NCBI GenBank assembly: GCA_050084985.1
Contig: JBITNC010000001.1
Coordinates: forward strand, 175,522,001-175,586,000
Direction: 5' to 3'
DNA from: Nageia nagi
Lineage: Eukaryota > Pinophyta
DNA: 64,000 nt
The stretch's first letter is position 1; every line of letters begins with the position of its first letter. Under the pieces are notes generated by a model. That model was not told where the DNA came from. It saw only the letters and a program-made list of their open reading frames with translations, and ran no database searches. Shown piece by piece: positions 12,184-24,400 of the stretch. The position numbers and the translations under genes were made by a program.

Positions 12184-14108
12184 GAATTATCAACCAAGGA
12201 TAGGGTTGATAATTTTGAAAAATATATAATGAGAAGCTTTATTGTTTAATAAAGCTGATAACTTCGGTAGTGACTATTTTCGGTATGATGATGTATTGAG
12301 CTTGTGTGACAGTTGCATGACATTTCTGTTATGTTAGTTTGCATGTCTAAGCACACCTATACCGTATAAGTTTTCTTTAATATATGAATTGTAATAGTAT
12401 TATCCTTTGTATCGACAACGAGGTTTCGAGATGATCTCTTACATCCTATGATTGTTTTGCCATTTGAGCTCAAACTTAGCCTGATCTATTTTTCGTATTT
12501 AGTCAAGGATCGTTGATAATCTTTTATTATTGTTAACGACTGTAAAATGATCATCATGGATTTATATAGTAAAAATACTATCTTTATAATAGTATATTTT
12601 GCTATGAATATCTTAATTTCTTGTGTTTAGACTTATTTTAATAGTGATTTTAATCATTTTACCCTAGTAAGTTTACTCAATACTAGTCCTTCATGTGCCG
12701 ATGTATTTAGCAGTCATGTGACATTGGAGCATTCTTCTAGGCAAAAAATAATGTGATTTATAATGTGTGCACTTTCACCTTAGTGAACGAAGCTTTTTAA
12801 TGTTTTGTCTATACACAAATAAATTTTAAGATATTTAAAGAAAATATACTTCATTTTGTACATTTTCAAATAATATAAATTGCCAACGATTACTTATGAA
12901 TCGTTGCCGATCAACAATCGTTATTGATTTGATTTAAATTATTGACAATTGACATAATGATCACTAACAATCTGTGATGTGAGGGTTTTAAAACAAAATA
13001 GTTTTCATGGCAGATCAGTTGAGAGAGTGAAATTATTATCGCAGGGCTGTGGAGCTTTAGCTACCTAGTTTCCCGAGATATTTTTCAAATAGTCCTAGTT
13101 CACCACCTAGGCCAGTACCAAGGTTTTCTTGTTCACCTATTTCTGGTGGCTTAGGTCATTCAAGGAGTCACAGTTGTCATGCAGCATCAGTTTCTCGATC
13201 TCAGTCTACTGCTAGGGGTGTATTTCCTCGTATATATGCTATAGGCTTGAGATCCATTACTTAGGGATGAGGGTTCTTCAGAGCATCCTGGCGATCCTCA
13301 TGATGATATTGTATCTACTGGAGGACATTGATATTCCTATTTTGATGATATATATATGATGTACTTTTATTTATTGGCATTATGGCTCATGTTGATATGA
13401 TGATTATGGTGTTATATTTTCTTGATGTACTGTTTAGATTATTTTTATTGTGTGATGGATAGATTGATGGTATGTTATAGTATTTCTATGATTCTTGATG
13501 TATGATCTTACATTTTCTATATTATAAGTATGATGTGATATTATGTAGAAAACATAATTATCTTTTAATTACTTGATGATGAATAGATGTTGATTATAGA
13601 TGTAACTTTCAAAATGTATGATGCATAGATATAATTGTGAACTATATGAGGATACTTGATAACATGAAATAGCATAATTTATTTAAATAATCGATTGATT
13701 ATAAATTGTGACTAATTAACCTGTTAATTAATTTAATAATTAAGAACATATTTTATAAATGATGACAATGATTTTGTGTGATGTATGCAAACATGATTTA
13801 AATTTGATAACTAATCATTAATATCCTAGTTTCTAATGATAACTTAATAAATCTTTTAGTACATCATTTAAAAAATGAATTTAAATTTTTATATTGACTT
13901 TAGATATTATTTAAAATATCTAAAATACATATATTAACTTAATTAATTAAGAATCATTATTTTCAAATATTAAATCTTCTAGATTTTAAGATTATTTAAG
14001 GACATATTTTTATTAAATTTTTTGTGGAATCAGATGCATCATTTTCTGCACTTGGCAATTTTTTATAATAAACCACTTGACATGGAAAACTAATTCTTTA
14101 TGGATGTT

Positions 14109-14584
14109 ATGAACATTAACTTTATCTTGGTTAGGAGAATAATAAATAATCATTCTTATCCTTTCCAAAGAAAAGCAACTTTTAATAATGTTCAAAGGTA
14201 ATAGAGACTAATGACGTATGGATGCATATGAACATTAACTTTATCTTGGTTAGGAGAACAATAAATAATCATTCTTATCCTTACCAAAGAAAAGCAAATT
14301 TTAATAATGTTCAAAGGTAATAGAGACTAATGTCGTATGGATGCATATGAACATTAACTTTATCTTGGTTAGGAGAACAATAAATAATCATTCTTATCCT
14401 TACCAAAGAAAAGCAAATTTTAATAATGTTCAAAGGAAATAGGTATATTGAAAACATGGTTTAACATGAAACAATAGTGATTTTAGGAATGTGTATGAAC
14501 ATTAACTTTATCTTGGTCAAGAGAACAATAATTAATCATTCTTATCTTTCCCAAAGAAAAGCAAAATTTAATAATGTTCAAAGG
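14109..14584 (-). repeat. 119-bp tandem repeats in element E
   Basis: ATGAACATTAACTTTATCTT recurs at 14109, 14228 and 14347 (exact 119-base period), and again at 14495 in a more diverged copy with an insertion. Each unit ends near TAATAATGTTCAAAGG. The units differ by few bases, so the expansion is younger than most of the region. Confidence 0.9.
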
Positions 14585-15477
14585 TGGGATGTATAATAGT
14601 AAAAAATGGGTTTAACAAAATGAAACGAATGATCATAAACACCAACAAAGTATATAATATAAAGGATATTCATTATAACAAAAAGATTAAGTGACCTTTG
14701 AATTAATAACCAAGTTATTATAACATCTACCTTATCTTTCTTTATTTCAAGATTTAACAACCTAAGATGATATCAAACAATATTATTATATGTTGATAAA
14801 AAACCTAAAACTCCGTGTGTGTAGTGACATTCATTTCCCTTCTTAGATCATTTGACATGTAATTATCTCAAAAACATTAATGAGCTAATCCATCCATATG
14901 GAACATATAGAGGTCCATAGAAAGTTGCTTAACCACCTTGATCCCACTACAACCTTGCTCTACTGCCAGTCAGGCATCCATAGCCCCGGTAGAGGATATT
15001 GTAATCACCCAAGAATCATTGATATTATGTAAAAAAAAAATTTATTTTATTTTATTTTTTTTTTTTTCGTTCTCTTTTTATTTTTATTTTTTACCAAATG
15101 ATTCTTGGATTCAGGATGAAATGAATAATAGGATAGATATGTAATTTTTCACTCTTAATGTTTCTAAAATAACTTCATTCACATTCTCTTAGAATTCCTT
15201 AATGTATTAAGTGTTTGGAGTTTTTGATTTTTCTTCAAACATACAAATTTTATATTTTTCTATCATCTAAGGTATGTCATTTCTTTATGAAAGAAAGGAT
15301 AAAGTGAATGTAGTAATAACAAGGAGATTATTCTAAGATAACCTTTTCATACATTACACATTTACTAGATAATCACTGTTACAATGACATGCAACATATA
15401 TTTACATCATACAAGGGCAGGGCACCCAACTGCCAAGTGACCTCTAGATGTTCCCATCTAGGTATATTTTTTAATTT

Positions 15478-15690
15478 TATAATTTTTTGGTGTTTTGTAT
15501 TTTTCAAATTTTTAGGATTTTATGATTTTTCTATTTCTTAGGATTTTATGGTTTTTCAAATTTTTAGGATTTTATGATTTTTCTATTTTTTAGGATTTTA
15601 TGATTTTTCTATTTTTTAAGATTTTATGATTTTTCTATTTTTTAGGATTTTATGATTTTTCTATTTTTTTTTTAGGATTTTATTATTTTT
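15478..15690 (-). repeat. 26-bp T-rich tandem repeats in element E
   Basis: Units of AGGATTTTATGATTTTTCTA plus a T run recur at 26-base spacing (15566, 15592, 15618, 15644, then 15674). Shorter diverged copies precede them. Confidence 0.85.
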
Positions 15691-15863
15691 CTAGGAAATT
15701 TATTCATAACGCATTCAAATCGAGTTTGAACTACATCAGAATTAAATGAACAATGTGTTGAACTAAACAAAAAACTAAAATCTAATACCACTTGATTATG
15801 ATAAATTTCTGGAATACAATAATCTAAGTGTTCAGATGTCATGGTTTGTGTGATTGAAATGAG

Positions 15864-16899
15864 TCATTCTCGATATCTTAAAGTTTGGTTGTGAGTACAA
15901 TTGACCATTATTTTGGGCTTTTCTATAGGCCATAGAAGATAGAAATATATCATTAAATCATATTCTAATTTGGGAGAACACCATAACTCAAAGGCGTTGA
16001 TAAAAACAATAACTTGATACCCATTTATTTTGACATCCCAACCGTAAGATTCGCATGTATCATAGAATGTCAAGGCCAATTTTTGTTGTATTTCTGTAGG
16101 CATGGAAAAAACATGAGTACAAAGGAGTAGGAGCATTACAAATAACTTTCATAAAGATATCTTTGTCATACGTATTTTTGAATCTTGGAAGATAACTTCC
16201 ATTATTCAGTACTCTGCGTTCTTTTGATAGTGTTTTGATGATCTCATTTCTAACCTTTATTTGACTTATCATTTTAAGTTCAGCAATACGCAAAGCTTGC
16301 CTTTTCGCTAACTTTCATTCCCAAATTGTGTGTCGCATTTGCATGCGAGAACATCTATTAATTTGCCTATAATATTGTTGTGACGTTCTAGGAGGAAAAG
16401 CCACAAAAGTATTTGAAAAATCATAAATCACCCTTTTATGAGGTAAATAATGTGGAATTTCATCCATCCATTCTAGGCTTTTTAATAATTGTTTAATGCA
16501 TTTCATCCTAGCTAAAAGGAGTGAATACTCAGTTAATTGACAATTTATGACAATCTTTGGTATTCCATGAGGCCATTGTAAGCAAAAAGCCATTATTCTT
16601 TGTGATATTCTTTCCATATGGGTGAAAAAGATTGGTGGATCTAAAATAATGCTTACTTCGTATCCACACAAAATGACTCCCCAATCATTATTCCTAACAC
16701 AAAACATATTAAATGTTCTTGTATATTGTTCATCAATAGTCAATTGTAAATAATTTAAAAGATTAAGATCAAATCTATGTCGTAAATATGTCAACACGAA
16801 ATCACTTGGATATCTCGGTGGTGGAAATCATACTTGTGGTGGCATTATGCTACCTTCAGCAGATTCCATTGCTAGATTCATCTTTTCTATTTTAATCAT
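15864..16899 (-). pseudogene. Accessory ORF of element E with a duplicated domain
   Basis: About 340 codons on the same strand as gag-pol, starting with ATG at 16899 about 100 bases downstream of the integrase end. It is broken by two in-frame TGA codons (about 16830 and 16315) and one frameshift near 16100. After a proline-rich start (MPPQV, FPPPRYPSDF) it holds two tandem copies of a ~60-residue domain. Copy 1 (about 16700-16540) has WGVILCGYEVSI, then WPHGIPKIVINC. Copy 2 (about 16080-15880) has WDVKINGYQVIVF, then WPIEKPKIMVNC. I do not recognise the domain. It is not RNase H, integrase or a zinc knuckle. The stops look like C-to-T decay, so the frame was probably coding when E moved. Confidence 0.7.
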
Positions 16900-16999
16900 T
16901 AACACTTGACAAATATTAATACTTTTATTTATTTATTATTTTAACAATAAAGTAAAATAAAAGAAAACTAATGTACACATTTTTTTATGTATAGAAAGG

Positions 17000-19065
17000 T
17001 CAAAGATGCATGATATTTATAGGTTCACGTTCTTCATTTCCTTCTAAATCTGATAAATGATAAGTTCCTCTACCGAATTTTTTCTTAATGATATATGGTC
17101 TTAACCAATTCGGAGCAAACTTATCTCTAAGCTGTCGTTCTATTCGTGAAGTTTGTTGATTTTCTTTTAAAACCAAATCACCTATTTCAAATTCATGAAT
17201 TAGAGCCCTTCTATCAAAAGCTCATTTTATCCTTTTCTAATAAACATGCATATGTTCTAAAGCATTAATACATTTTTCATCTAAAAGTAACAGTTGATCT
17301 AAGCGAGTCTATCTTGTTTCTTCATCAGAATTTTGCTCACTCAGATTTACTTTAAGGGATGGTATCTCAAGTTCTATAGGTAGGATAGCTTCTGTTTCGT
17401 ACACTAAAGAGAATGGTGTTGCCCCAATAGGAGTGCGTACACTAGTACAATAAGCCCATAAGGCTTTTGGTATTTGAATATGCCAATCTCTATGAGAATC
17501 ATTTACTATTTTTGCTAAGATGTTTTGAATAGTTTTATTAGTAGCCTCTACCTGTCCATTGCCTTGTGGATAGTATGGAGTGGAAAAAATTTGTTTAATC
17601 TTATACTTATCACATATTTGTTTTACATCCTTATTTTTAAAATTTTTTCCATTATCCATAATTAATTGATTTGGCACACCAAATCTACATATAATATAAT
17701 TTTCTATAAAATTCACAATTCATGAACCAACAGTGGAAGTCATGGGAATAGCCTCTACCCATTTGGTAAAATATTCAGTCATTGTAATTATGAACTTATG
17801 TCCACCAGAAGATGTAGGTGTAATTTGTCCTATTAAATCTAATGCCCATTTAGAGAATGGCCAAAGTGATTGTATAGGATGCAGTTCTTGAGATGGTTGT
17901 GAAAATAAATGAGTGTATTGTTTGACATTTAAAACACTTTTTAACATATTCACAACAATATTTTTCCATAGTTGGCCAATAATACCCCATTCATATTAAT
18001 CGTTTTACAATTGCAACACCATTAAAATGTCCTCCACATGTTCCATCATGGGCAGAAGATATAGCCTTTTTAACATCATTCCATTCAAGACATCTAAGTA
18101 AAATACCATTAAAATTTCATCGATGTAAAATGTCCCCTAACAAACAATATTTAGTTGCTTTAATTTTAAAAGCTCGTTGTGCTGATTTATTAAGGTTTGC
18201 AGGAAGATTTCCAAATTTTAAAAAGTCTATCAATTCTTTATACCAATTATCTTTATCATTTATGTCAATATTTAATACACTTTTTTCTTCATCTTCCTAT
18301 TGTAATAATGATTGAGATAATTGAATTATCTCAACTTGAATTGAAGATTGTTTAGGATCCTCTGGGATAAGAGATCCAATAGAAGCCATAGCATCTGCAA
18401 ATCTATTAGATGATCTTGGTGCTACTTCTATAAGAAATTGGTCAAAAGATTTTAATAATTCTTCAACTAACGCTTTATACTTTTGAAATAAAGGCTCTTT
18501 ACATTGATAAATTCCTTTCACTTGATTTACGATGAGTAAAGAATCTCCAATGAGCTTTATTCTTTTAAGTTTTAATTTCATAATAGTTTTTAATGCTAAT
18601 ATCAAAGCTTCATATTCCGCATTATTATTAGTACAAGGGTATTTTAGTTTAAATGAATAAGGTATAGGGATACCTTGTGGTGTTATGAATACAACACTTG
18701 CTCCACCACCTTGTTCACATTGAGAACCATCAAAGTGTATTGTCATATCCCAATCATTTTTTGGTTCTACCGGTATTTCAATTTCATCTAATTGAAACAC
18801 TCCATCATTAGGTAATTCAATGACAAGTGGTTTATCATCTTGCAATGGGGCCTCAGCGAGATAATCAGTAATTACTTGTCCTTTTATTGACTTTTGTCCA
18901 ATAAAATGTAAATCAAATTCAGTTAAGTGCATTATCCACTTTATAGTTCTTGAATTTTGATAAGTTTTATTCATCATATATTTCAATGGATCTACTTTAG
19001 AAATGACATATGTTGTATGATTAAGCATATAATGTCAAAGTTTTTTAGTAGCAAAAATGATAGCC
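17000..19065 (-). pseudogene. Element E pol, second part: RNase H, second RNase H, integrase
   Basis: This part continues the frame interrupted by C1. The RNase H end (CLAIIFATKKL, stop, HYMLNH) leads into the longest open piece, 19028-18297. That piece carries the second, archaeal-type RNase H with FDGSQ, NNNAEYEAL, GDSLL and RFADA, all acidic positions present. The integrase zinc finger (HDGTCGGHF, then CEYVKKCFKC, about 18060-17930) and core (LDLIGQ, IMDNGKNF, GQVEATN, about 17860-17550) keep the DDE residues. The C-terminal part ends near 17000 after LRPYIIKKKFGRGTYHL. Frameshifts near 18000 and 17930 and stops at 18297, 17718 and 17309 inactivate it. Joined to 29016 across C1 the RNase H reads without loss. 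Confidence 0.88.
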
Positions 19066-19070
19066 AAACA
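19066..19070. repeat. Target-site duplication of C1 (left)
   Basis: AAACA directly left of the LTR. The same five bases follow the other LTR at 29016-29020. Removing C1 and one copy joins KLC to LAIIFA in the RNase H of element E. Confidence 0.95.
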
Positions 19071-19402
19071 TGTTGAGCATGTGTGATTGTCATTGTTGTC
19101 AACACGTGGTTTTGGCTGTGTCTTCGTGCAGTAGTATGAGTTTATTTTCAGATCCCCGGGAGTTTTCTAGAGCAGATAAGTAGGCTTCCGGAATGAAGTG
19201 ATGACGTTCTGGAATGAAATGATAAAGCTCAATGATAAAGCTCAATTGTGAAAAATCCAGGTTCTGGAGACGGTGAGAGTTGTGAAAAATCCAGGTTCCA
19301 GAGACGGTGAAAGTTGTGAAAAATTCGGGTTCCGGAGAAGGTGAGAATTGTGAAAAATTGGGTTCCGGAGAATGTGAGTAGAGCATTCCGGAAGCATGAA
19401 GA

Positions 19403-19410
19403 TGACGTCA
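19403..19410. promoter_or_regulatory. TGACGTCA palindrome (bZIP-type site) in C1 LTR
   Basis: Intact TGACGTCA, the classic CRE/TGA-factor type palindrome, inside the module shared with the LTR of element E. Other copies in the window read TGACATCA or TGATGTCA, as expected after loss of the central CpG. Binding is inferred from the motif only. Confidence 0.45.
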
Positions 19411-19538
19411 CGGGAAGAACGATGTTCACATTTTTGAATGAAACCGGGTTTCGGAGATGATGACATCATGCGGGAAGCATTTTTACTCTACTTCCGGAGT
19501 CCGAAGATGATGACATCATGGTGTAGGTGTTGAAAAGT

Positions 19539-20376
19539 GCAAAGATAAAAGTGCGGAGATAAAAGTGCGAAGATAAAAGTCCGGAGATAAAAGTCCGGAG
19601 ATAAAAGTGCAAAGATAAAAGTGCAAAGATAAAAGTTCGGAGATAAAAGTGCGGAGATAAAAGTCCGGAGACAAAAGTTCGAAGATAAAAGTTAGGAGAT
19701 GATGACATCATGCGGGAAGCATTTTTACTCTACTTCCGGAGTCCGGAGATGATGACATCATGGTGTAGGTGTTGAAAAGTCCGGAGATAAAAGTGCGGTG
19801 ATAAAAGTGCAGAAATAAAAGTGCGGAGATAAAAGTGCGGAGACAAAAGTGCGGAGATAAAAGTCCGGAGATAAAAGTCCGGAGATAAAAGTGCAGAGAT
19901 AAAAGTGCAGAGATAAAAGTGCGGAGATAAAAGTCTGGAGATAAAGGTCCGAAGATAAAAGTTTGAAGATAAAATTGCGGTGATAAAAGTCCGAAGATAA
20001 AAGTTCGGAGATAAAAGTGCGAAGATAAAAGTGCGGTGATAAAAGTTCGAAGATAAAAGTCCGGAGATAAAAGTTCGGAGATAAAAGTGCGGTGATAAAA
20101 GTCCGAAGATAAAAGTCCGGAGATAAAAGTTCAGAGACAAAAGTGCGAAGATAAAAGTGCGATGATAAAAGTCTGGAGATAAAAGTTCGGAGACAAAAGT
20201 GCGAAGATAAAAGTGCGGTGATAAAAGTCTGGAGATAAAAGTTCGGAGACAAAAGTGCGAAGATAAAAGTGTGGTGTTAAAAGTCCGGAGATAAAAGTCC
20301 AGAGATAAAAGTTCGGAGATAAAATTCCGAAGATAAAAGTGCGAAGATAAAAGTGCGGTGATAAAAGTTCGGAGAT
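19539..20376 (+). repeat. 14-bp minisatellite in 5' LTR of C1
   Basis: Units of the form AAAAGTCCGGAGAT, all 14 bases long, in two blocks: about 12 units at 19539-19698 and about 43 units at 19775-20376. Between them is an ~80-base spacer with GATGATGACATCATG. Variation is concentrated at the two central positions (CC, GC, TC) and at CpG (CG, TG, CA). A 56-base higher-order unit of four variants repeats around 20160-20275. Confidence 0.95.
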
Positions 20377-21436
20377 GATGACATCATGCGGGAAGCGTTT
20401 TTACTCTACTTTCGGAGTCCAGAGATGATGACATCATGGTGTATACAATAAAGAGTCTGGAATTATCAGAAATACCATTATGAAGAAGAAAAGAGTCTGA
20501 GATTATTAGAAATATCATTATGAAGAAGAAAAGAGTCTGGGATTATTAGAAATATTCATTATGAAGAAGAAAAGAGTTCGGGATCATCAGAAATAATTAG
20601 ATACTGTCAAATCTCCAAAATTAGTGGAGGAAGAGCTATACGTGTCTGAACAAATCTGTTTGAGCAATAGGAGCGTTCATCAGTTACAGCAGTTGCAGAC
20701 TTAGATAGTGAACTCCCTTTGGTGCAGGAGCAGTTACAAACAAGGATTCTGTTTCAGTTTGTTTTTGATAACATGTCATGATAGGAATAGTTTCTTTGGG
20801 GTTTCTCTTGATGCGTAACGTTTCTCTTGGGTATGAAAGAAAAATGTGAAGTGTGAATTGGTGATTGAGTAGTGTGCGCGAAGAGTGTAGTGTGCATAGT
20901 GAAGGGCCGTAGTGGAGGCAAGAGAGTGTGATGAGATGTGCGTGTAGAGAAGTGCGAGAGAGGAGGTAATAGCGTGGAAGAGGGGAGTATCAGGAGCATG
21001 TGAAGAGAGCAAATGAAGATACAGATTGGATAGTGATTGTTTAACTATGAGCTAGACCATTGAGGGTCTTCTAGAACTGTATTCTTTATTCCTTTTGAAT
21101 ATTATCTCAAGTGGGTGCTTGAGAGCTGGAGTTGGTGCTCCAAGCAGTAGGTGCTACTATTTGCAAAGTGGTAGTTGGTGCTACCCTTCACAGTTGGTGC
21201 TGTGAATTTGTAAGCTTTCTTTAATGGTTGGATTTGGATTGGTGTCAAAGCAGTCATTTTCGAGGATGTAGCCAAACTAGTGAACCTCTTTATATCTGGT
21301 GTTGTGTGATGTATTGGTGTGCTTGCTCAATTTTCTCTAGCTTTTAATCTATCTTTATTTAAGAAGGTTAAATTGATTATAATTTTTAATACACTGATTC
21401 ACCCCCCCCTCTCAGTGTCACTCGAAGTCCAACAAT

Positions 21437-21448
21437 TGGTATCAGAGC
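21437..21448 (+). other. Primer-binding site of C1
   Basis: TGGTATCAGAGC, complementary to the 3' end of initiator methionine tRNA, two bases after the LTR. This is the standard minus-strand primer of plant Ty1/copia elements. Confidence 0.95.
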
Positions 21449-21498
21449 TAGGTTCCTACTTAGGCTATAACAGCTAAGGAGATCCGGGTAGTGGCACT

Positions 21499-24400
21499 AT
21501 GGCAAGCGGAGAAGGTTTCTCATCTAACAAGGCACCTCTCTTTGATGGAAACAATTATGGTTTCTGGAAAATTCGAATGAAGACTTATCTCAGTGCATTG
21601 GGTTTTGGTACATGGGATGCTGTAAAAAGGGGTTACACTCCTCCCCCTATAGGTCCATCAGATGAAGCAGAAAGAAAGGCATTTGAATATGATGCAAAAG
21701 TAAGAAATGCTCTAATGTGCGGTCTTGTGGACAGTGAACTGGTGAAAGTTATGGCATGCACATCTACAAAAGAAATATGGAATAAGTTGAAGAGCATTCA
21801 TGAAGGAGATGATAAAGTCAAGGAAGCAAAACTCCAAACTCATAGAGCTCAATTCGAAGTTCTAAAGATGAATGAAGATGAAACCATCGAAGCATACATG
21901 TTGAAAGTAAATGAAATTACTAATGCAATCAGAGGTCTTGGGGAAGAAATCGAAGATCATGTCATCGTGAAAAAGGTACTACGATCTCTCACATCTCGTT
22001 TTGATTCAAAGGTGTCTGCTATTGAAGAAGCAAAAGATTTGAAAACTTTCAGCATGGATGAAATGCATGGATCACTGACTGCTTATGAAATGCGGATCGA
22101 AAAAGTAAAACATTCAGAAAAGGAAGCAGCATTTAAAGCCAATAATAGTACCAAACCCAAAATAGATTCTGACGATGAGGAACAATCTGATGGAGCAGAA
22201 GCAAATTTTGTTAGAAAGCTAAAAAGAAGAACAGGTAAATATCAAGGCAAGCTACCATTTAAATGTTTTAACTGTGGTGGTATTGGTCATTTCATTTCAA
22301 AATGTCCATATAGAAGAATTGATAAAGATGATCAAGAATCATATCTTGAGAAAAACCACAAAATGAAATCTCGTGCTCGAAATAGAAGGTCAAATAGACA
22401 GAGCTTCATATCTAGAAATAAAGGCTCCACTGATGATGATTCCAATAATGAATCAGAAAAAGAATACAATGAAGCATTGTTTATGGCATTTGAAGAGAAA
22501 CTAAATGAAGATAATCAAAATGCCCAAGAACATAAAAAGGAAGAGATAGATGAAGAAAATGACTGTGAGATTGAGATTGATCTTGAAGAAGAACTAATAA
22601 CAGCATTAAATGAACTGAATAAAGAAGTAAAGAAAAATAAGAAACTCTCAAAAAGGTTTGATGATGCAAGTAATATTATAGAAACCTTAAAAATAGAAGT
22701 GGAAGAATCTAAGAGGATAAATGAGAGTTTGGAGGAACAGCTTCTTGTGAAAGTTAAAAGTTGCAGTAAGCTTGAAGAGGAAATAACTGGGCTACAAATG
22801 CAACTAGAGGAAGTCACCAAGAAAATCAGCTCTTTTGAATATCTAGAAGGAAGGTCGACTAAACTCAGTGAAATCATTAATAGTCAAAGAATGTTTTCTG
22901 ATAAATCTGGTCTAGGATATGAACAAGGACAATCTTCCAATGACATAAAAAGGGAAAACATAAAAGAAACCAAGAAGAAGGAAGATAGCTCAGGACTGGA
23001 GGATGATGGCTTCACTCAAGTGCATTCCAGAAGAAGACCCTATGCAAGACCAAGAAGTACTCAGCAATATAACAGATACATCAATCCCTTCAATGGATAC
23101 TATTTCAAATGCAATGCATATGGACATAAAATTTCTAAATGTAAGTATAATATCACTCCAAGAACCTTTGTTAGTAGGAATGCATTCGGCCCACTAATGG
23201 AGTATCCTGTTGAGTGTTACAACTGTCATGAATATGGACACATTGCCCGATTCTACAGAAATAATCATGGCATGAGGTTCTTTCCACCAAGACAATTTCC
23301 TTCCATAAGACAAAATAAACAGTTTCAGAGCAGTCATCCACAGGAAGAAGAAAAGAATAATAAAAAACAAGAAGCTGAAATAAAAGTAAAACAAGTCTGG
23401 AAAGAAAAGAAAAAACTCAGAGAGGATAAAGAGTCTTTAATCGTTCAAACAGCATTAAAAGCTCAAGATAAACCATCACCATGGATATTAGACAGTGGAT
23501 GCTCAAGTCACATGACAAGTGACAAGAAGAAATTTCAAAAACTACAGGAATATGAAGGTGGGTCAGTAAGATTTGGAAACAATGATGGCGCACAGATTAT
23601 CGGCAAAGGGACAGTCAAAATAAATGACAAAAACATCAGATCCGAAGAGGTATTATTTGTTGTGGGACTGAAGCATAATTTGTTGAGCGTCAGTCAAATA
23701 TGTGACAAAGGACATGATGTAATTTTCAAAAAGCATGGCTGTGAGATCCGAAGGGCAAATAGTGGTAGACTTGTAGTAGTTGGTACATGAACCTGTGGCA
23801 ATTTATACACCTTATCAGATATTTCAGAGGGATCATGTCTTCTAGGCAAGGAGAGTGATGATTGGCTATGGCATAAGAGATTGGGACACATCTGTTTTAA
23901 AAACTTGATGAACATTTGCTCAAAAGGAGCAGTAAGAGATATGCCCAGTATCAGCAAACCAGCAAATGATATTTGTGATTCATGCCAAAGGGGAAAGCAA
24001 ACCCGAGCAAAGTTCAAATTGAAAGAATATCACACCAGCAAACCATTGGAAATCATACACACCGACCTATGCGGACCAATGCGAACACAAAGCGTCAATG
24101 GAGATAAGTATTTTATTCTGTTCATAGATGATTATTCAAGAATGACTTGGGTGCAATTTTTGAAACACAAATCTGAAGCATTTGAAATGTTCAAAGCATT
24201 TAAAAATCAAGTAGAAAATCAAATGGAGAGGAGAATTAAATGTCTTCGCTCAGACAGAGGAGGTGAGTTCACTTCTGATGAGTTTTCTGAGTTTTGCATA
24301 CAACACAGAATTAAAAGACAATTCTCTGCAGCAAGAACTCCACAACAAAATGGAGTAGTTGAAAGAAAAAATAGAGCAGTACAAGAAATGGCTCGAACCA

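Larger units (their letters stand above)
12184..15863 (-). other. Long 3' untranslated region of element E
   Basis: About 3.7 kb between the accessory ORF and the polypurine tract with no supported coding sequence. It holds a 119-bp tandem array and a 26-bp array, listed separately, plus a T-rich run near 15040-15070. The part near 12260-12470 is homologous to the 3' untranslated region of element X. Long 3' regions are usual in large Tat-branch elements. Confidence 0.7.
19071..21434 (+). repeat. 5' LTR of C1
   Basis: TGTTGAGCAT...GTCCAACA, 2364 bases, followed two bases later by the primer-binding site. It contains about 55 units of a 14-bp repeat, a module shared with the LTR of element E, and repeated GGTGCT motifs near its end. 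It is longer than the 3' LTR mainly because of array length and a ~57-base segment near 21190-21250 absent from the other LTR. Confidence 0.96.

Noticed and set aside
19466-20252. Open minus-strand frames of up to 164 codons with repeating SPHFYLRTFISALL-like text, also at 27163-27889 and 57770-58115
   Set aside because: They are translations of the 14-bp LTR minisatellite. A 14-base unit gives a 14-residue period in every frame, and the repeat happens to lack stops on that strand. No independent start, promoter or codon conservation.
19539-20376. CRISPR-like regular repeat
   Set aside because: Units are contiguous with no unique spacers, inside a plant LTR.
20754-21012. Minus-strand frames rich in S, T, H and L near LTR ends (also 28330-28660, 58496-58898)
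   Set aside because: Antisense to the G-rich R/U5 part of the copia LTR, present wherever the LTR is. No evidence of coding constraint.
21499-23790. A 763-residue zinc-knuckle protein as a host gene
   Set aside because: It is the Gag-protease part of C1, ended by a TGA where copy C2 has a sense codon. The frame continues through integrase and polymerase.
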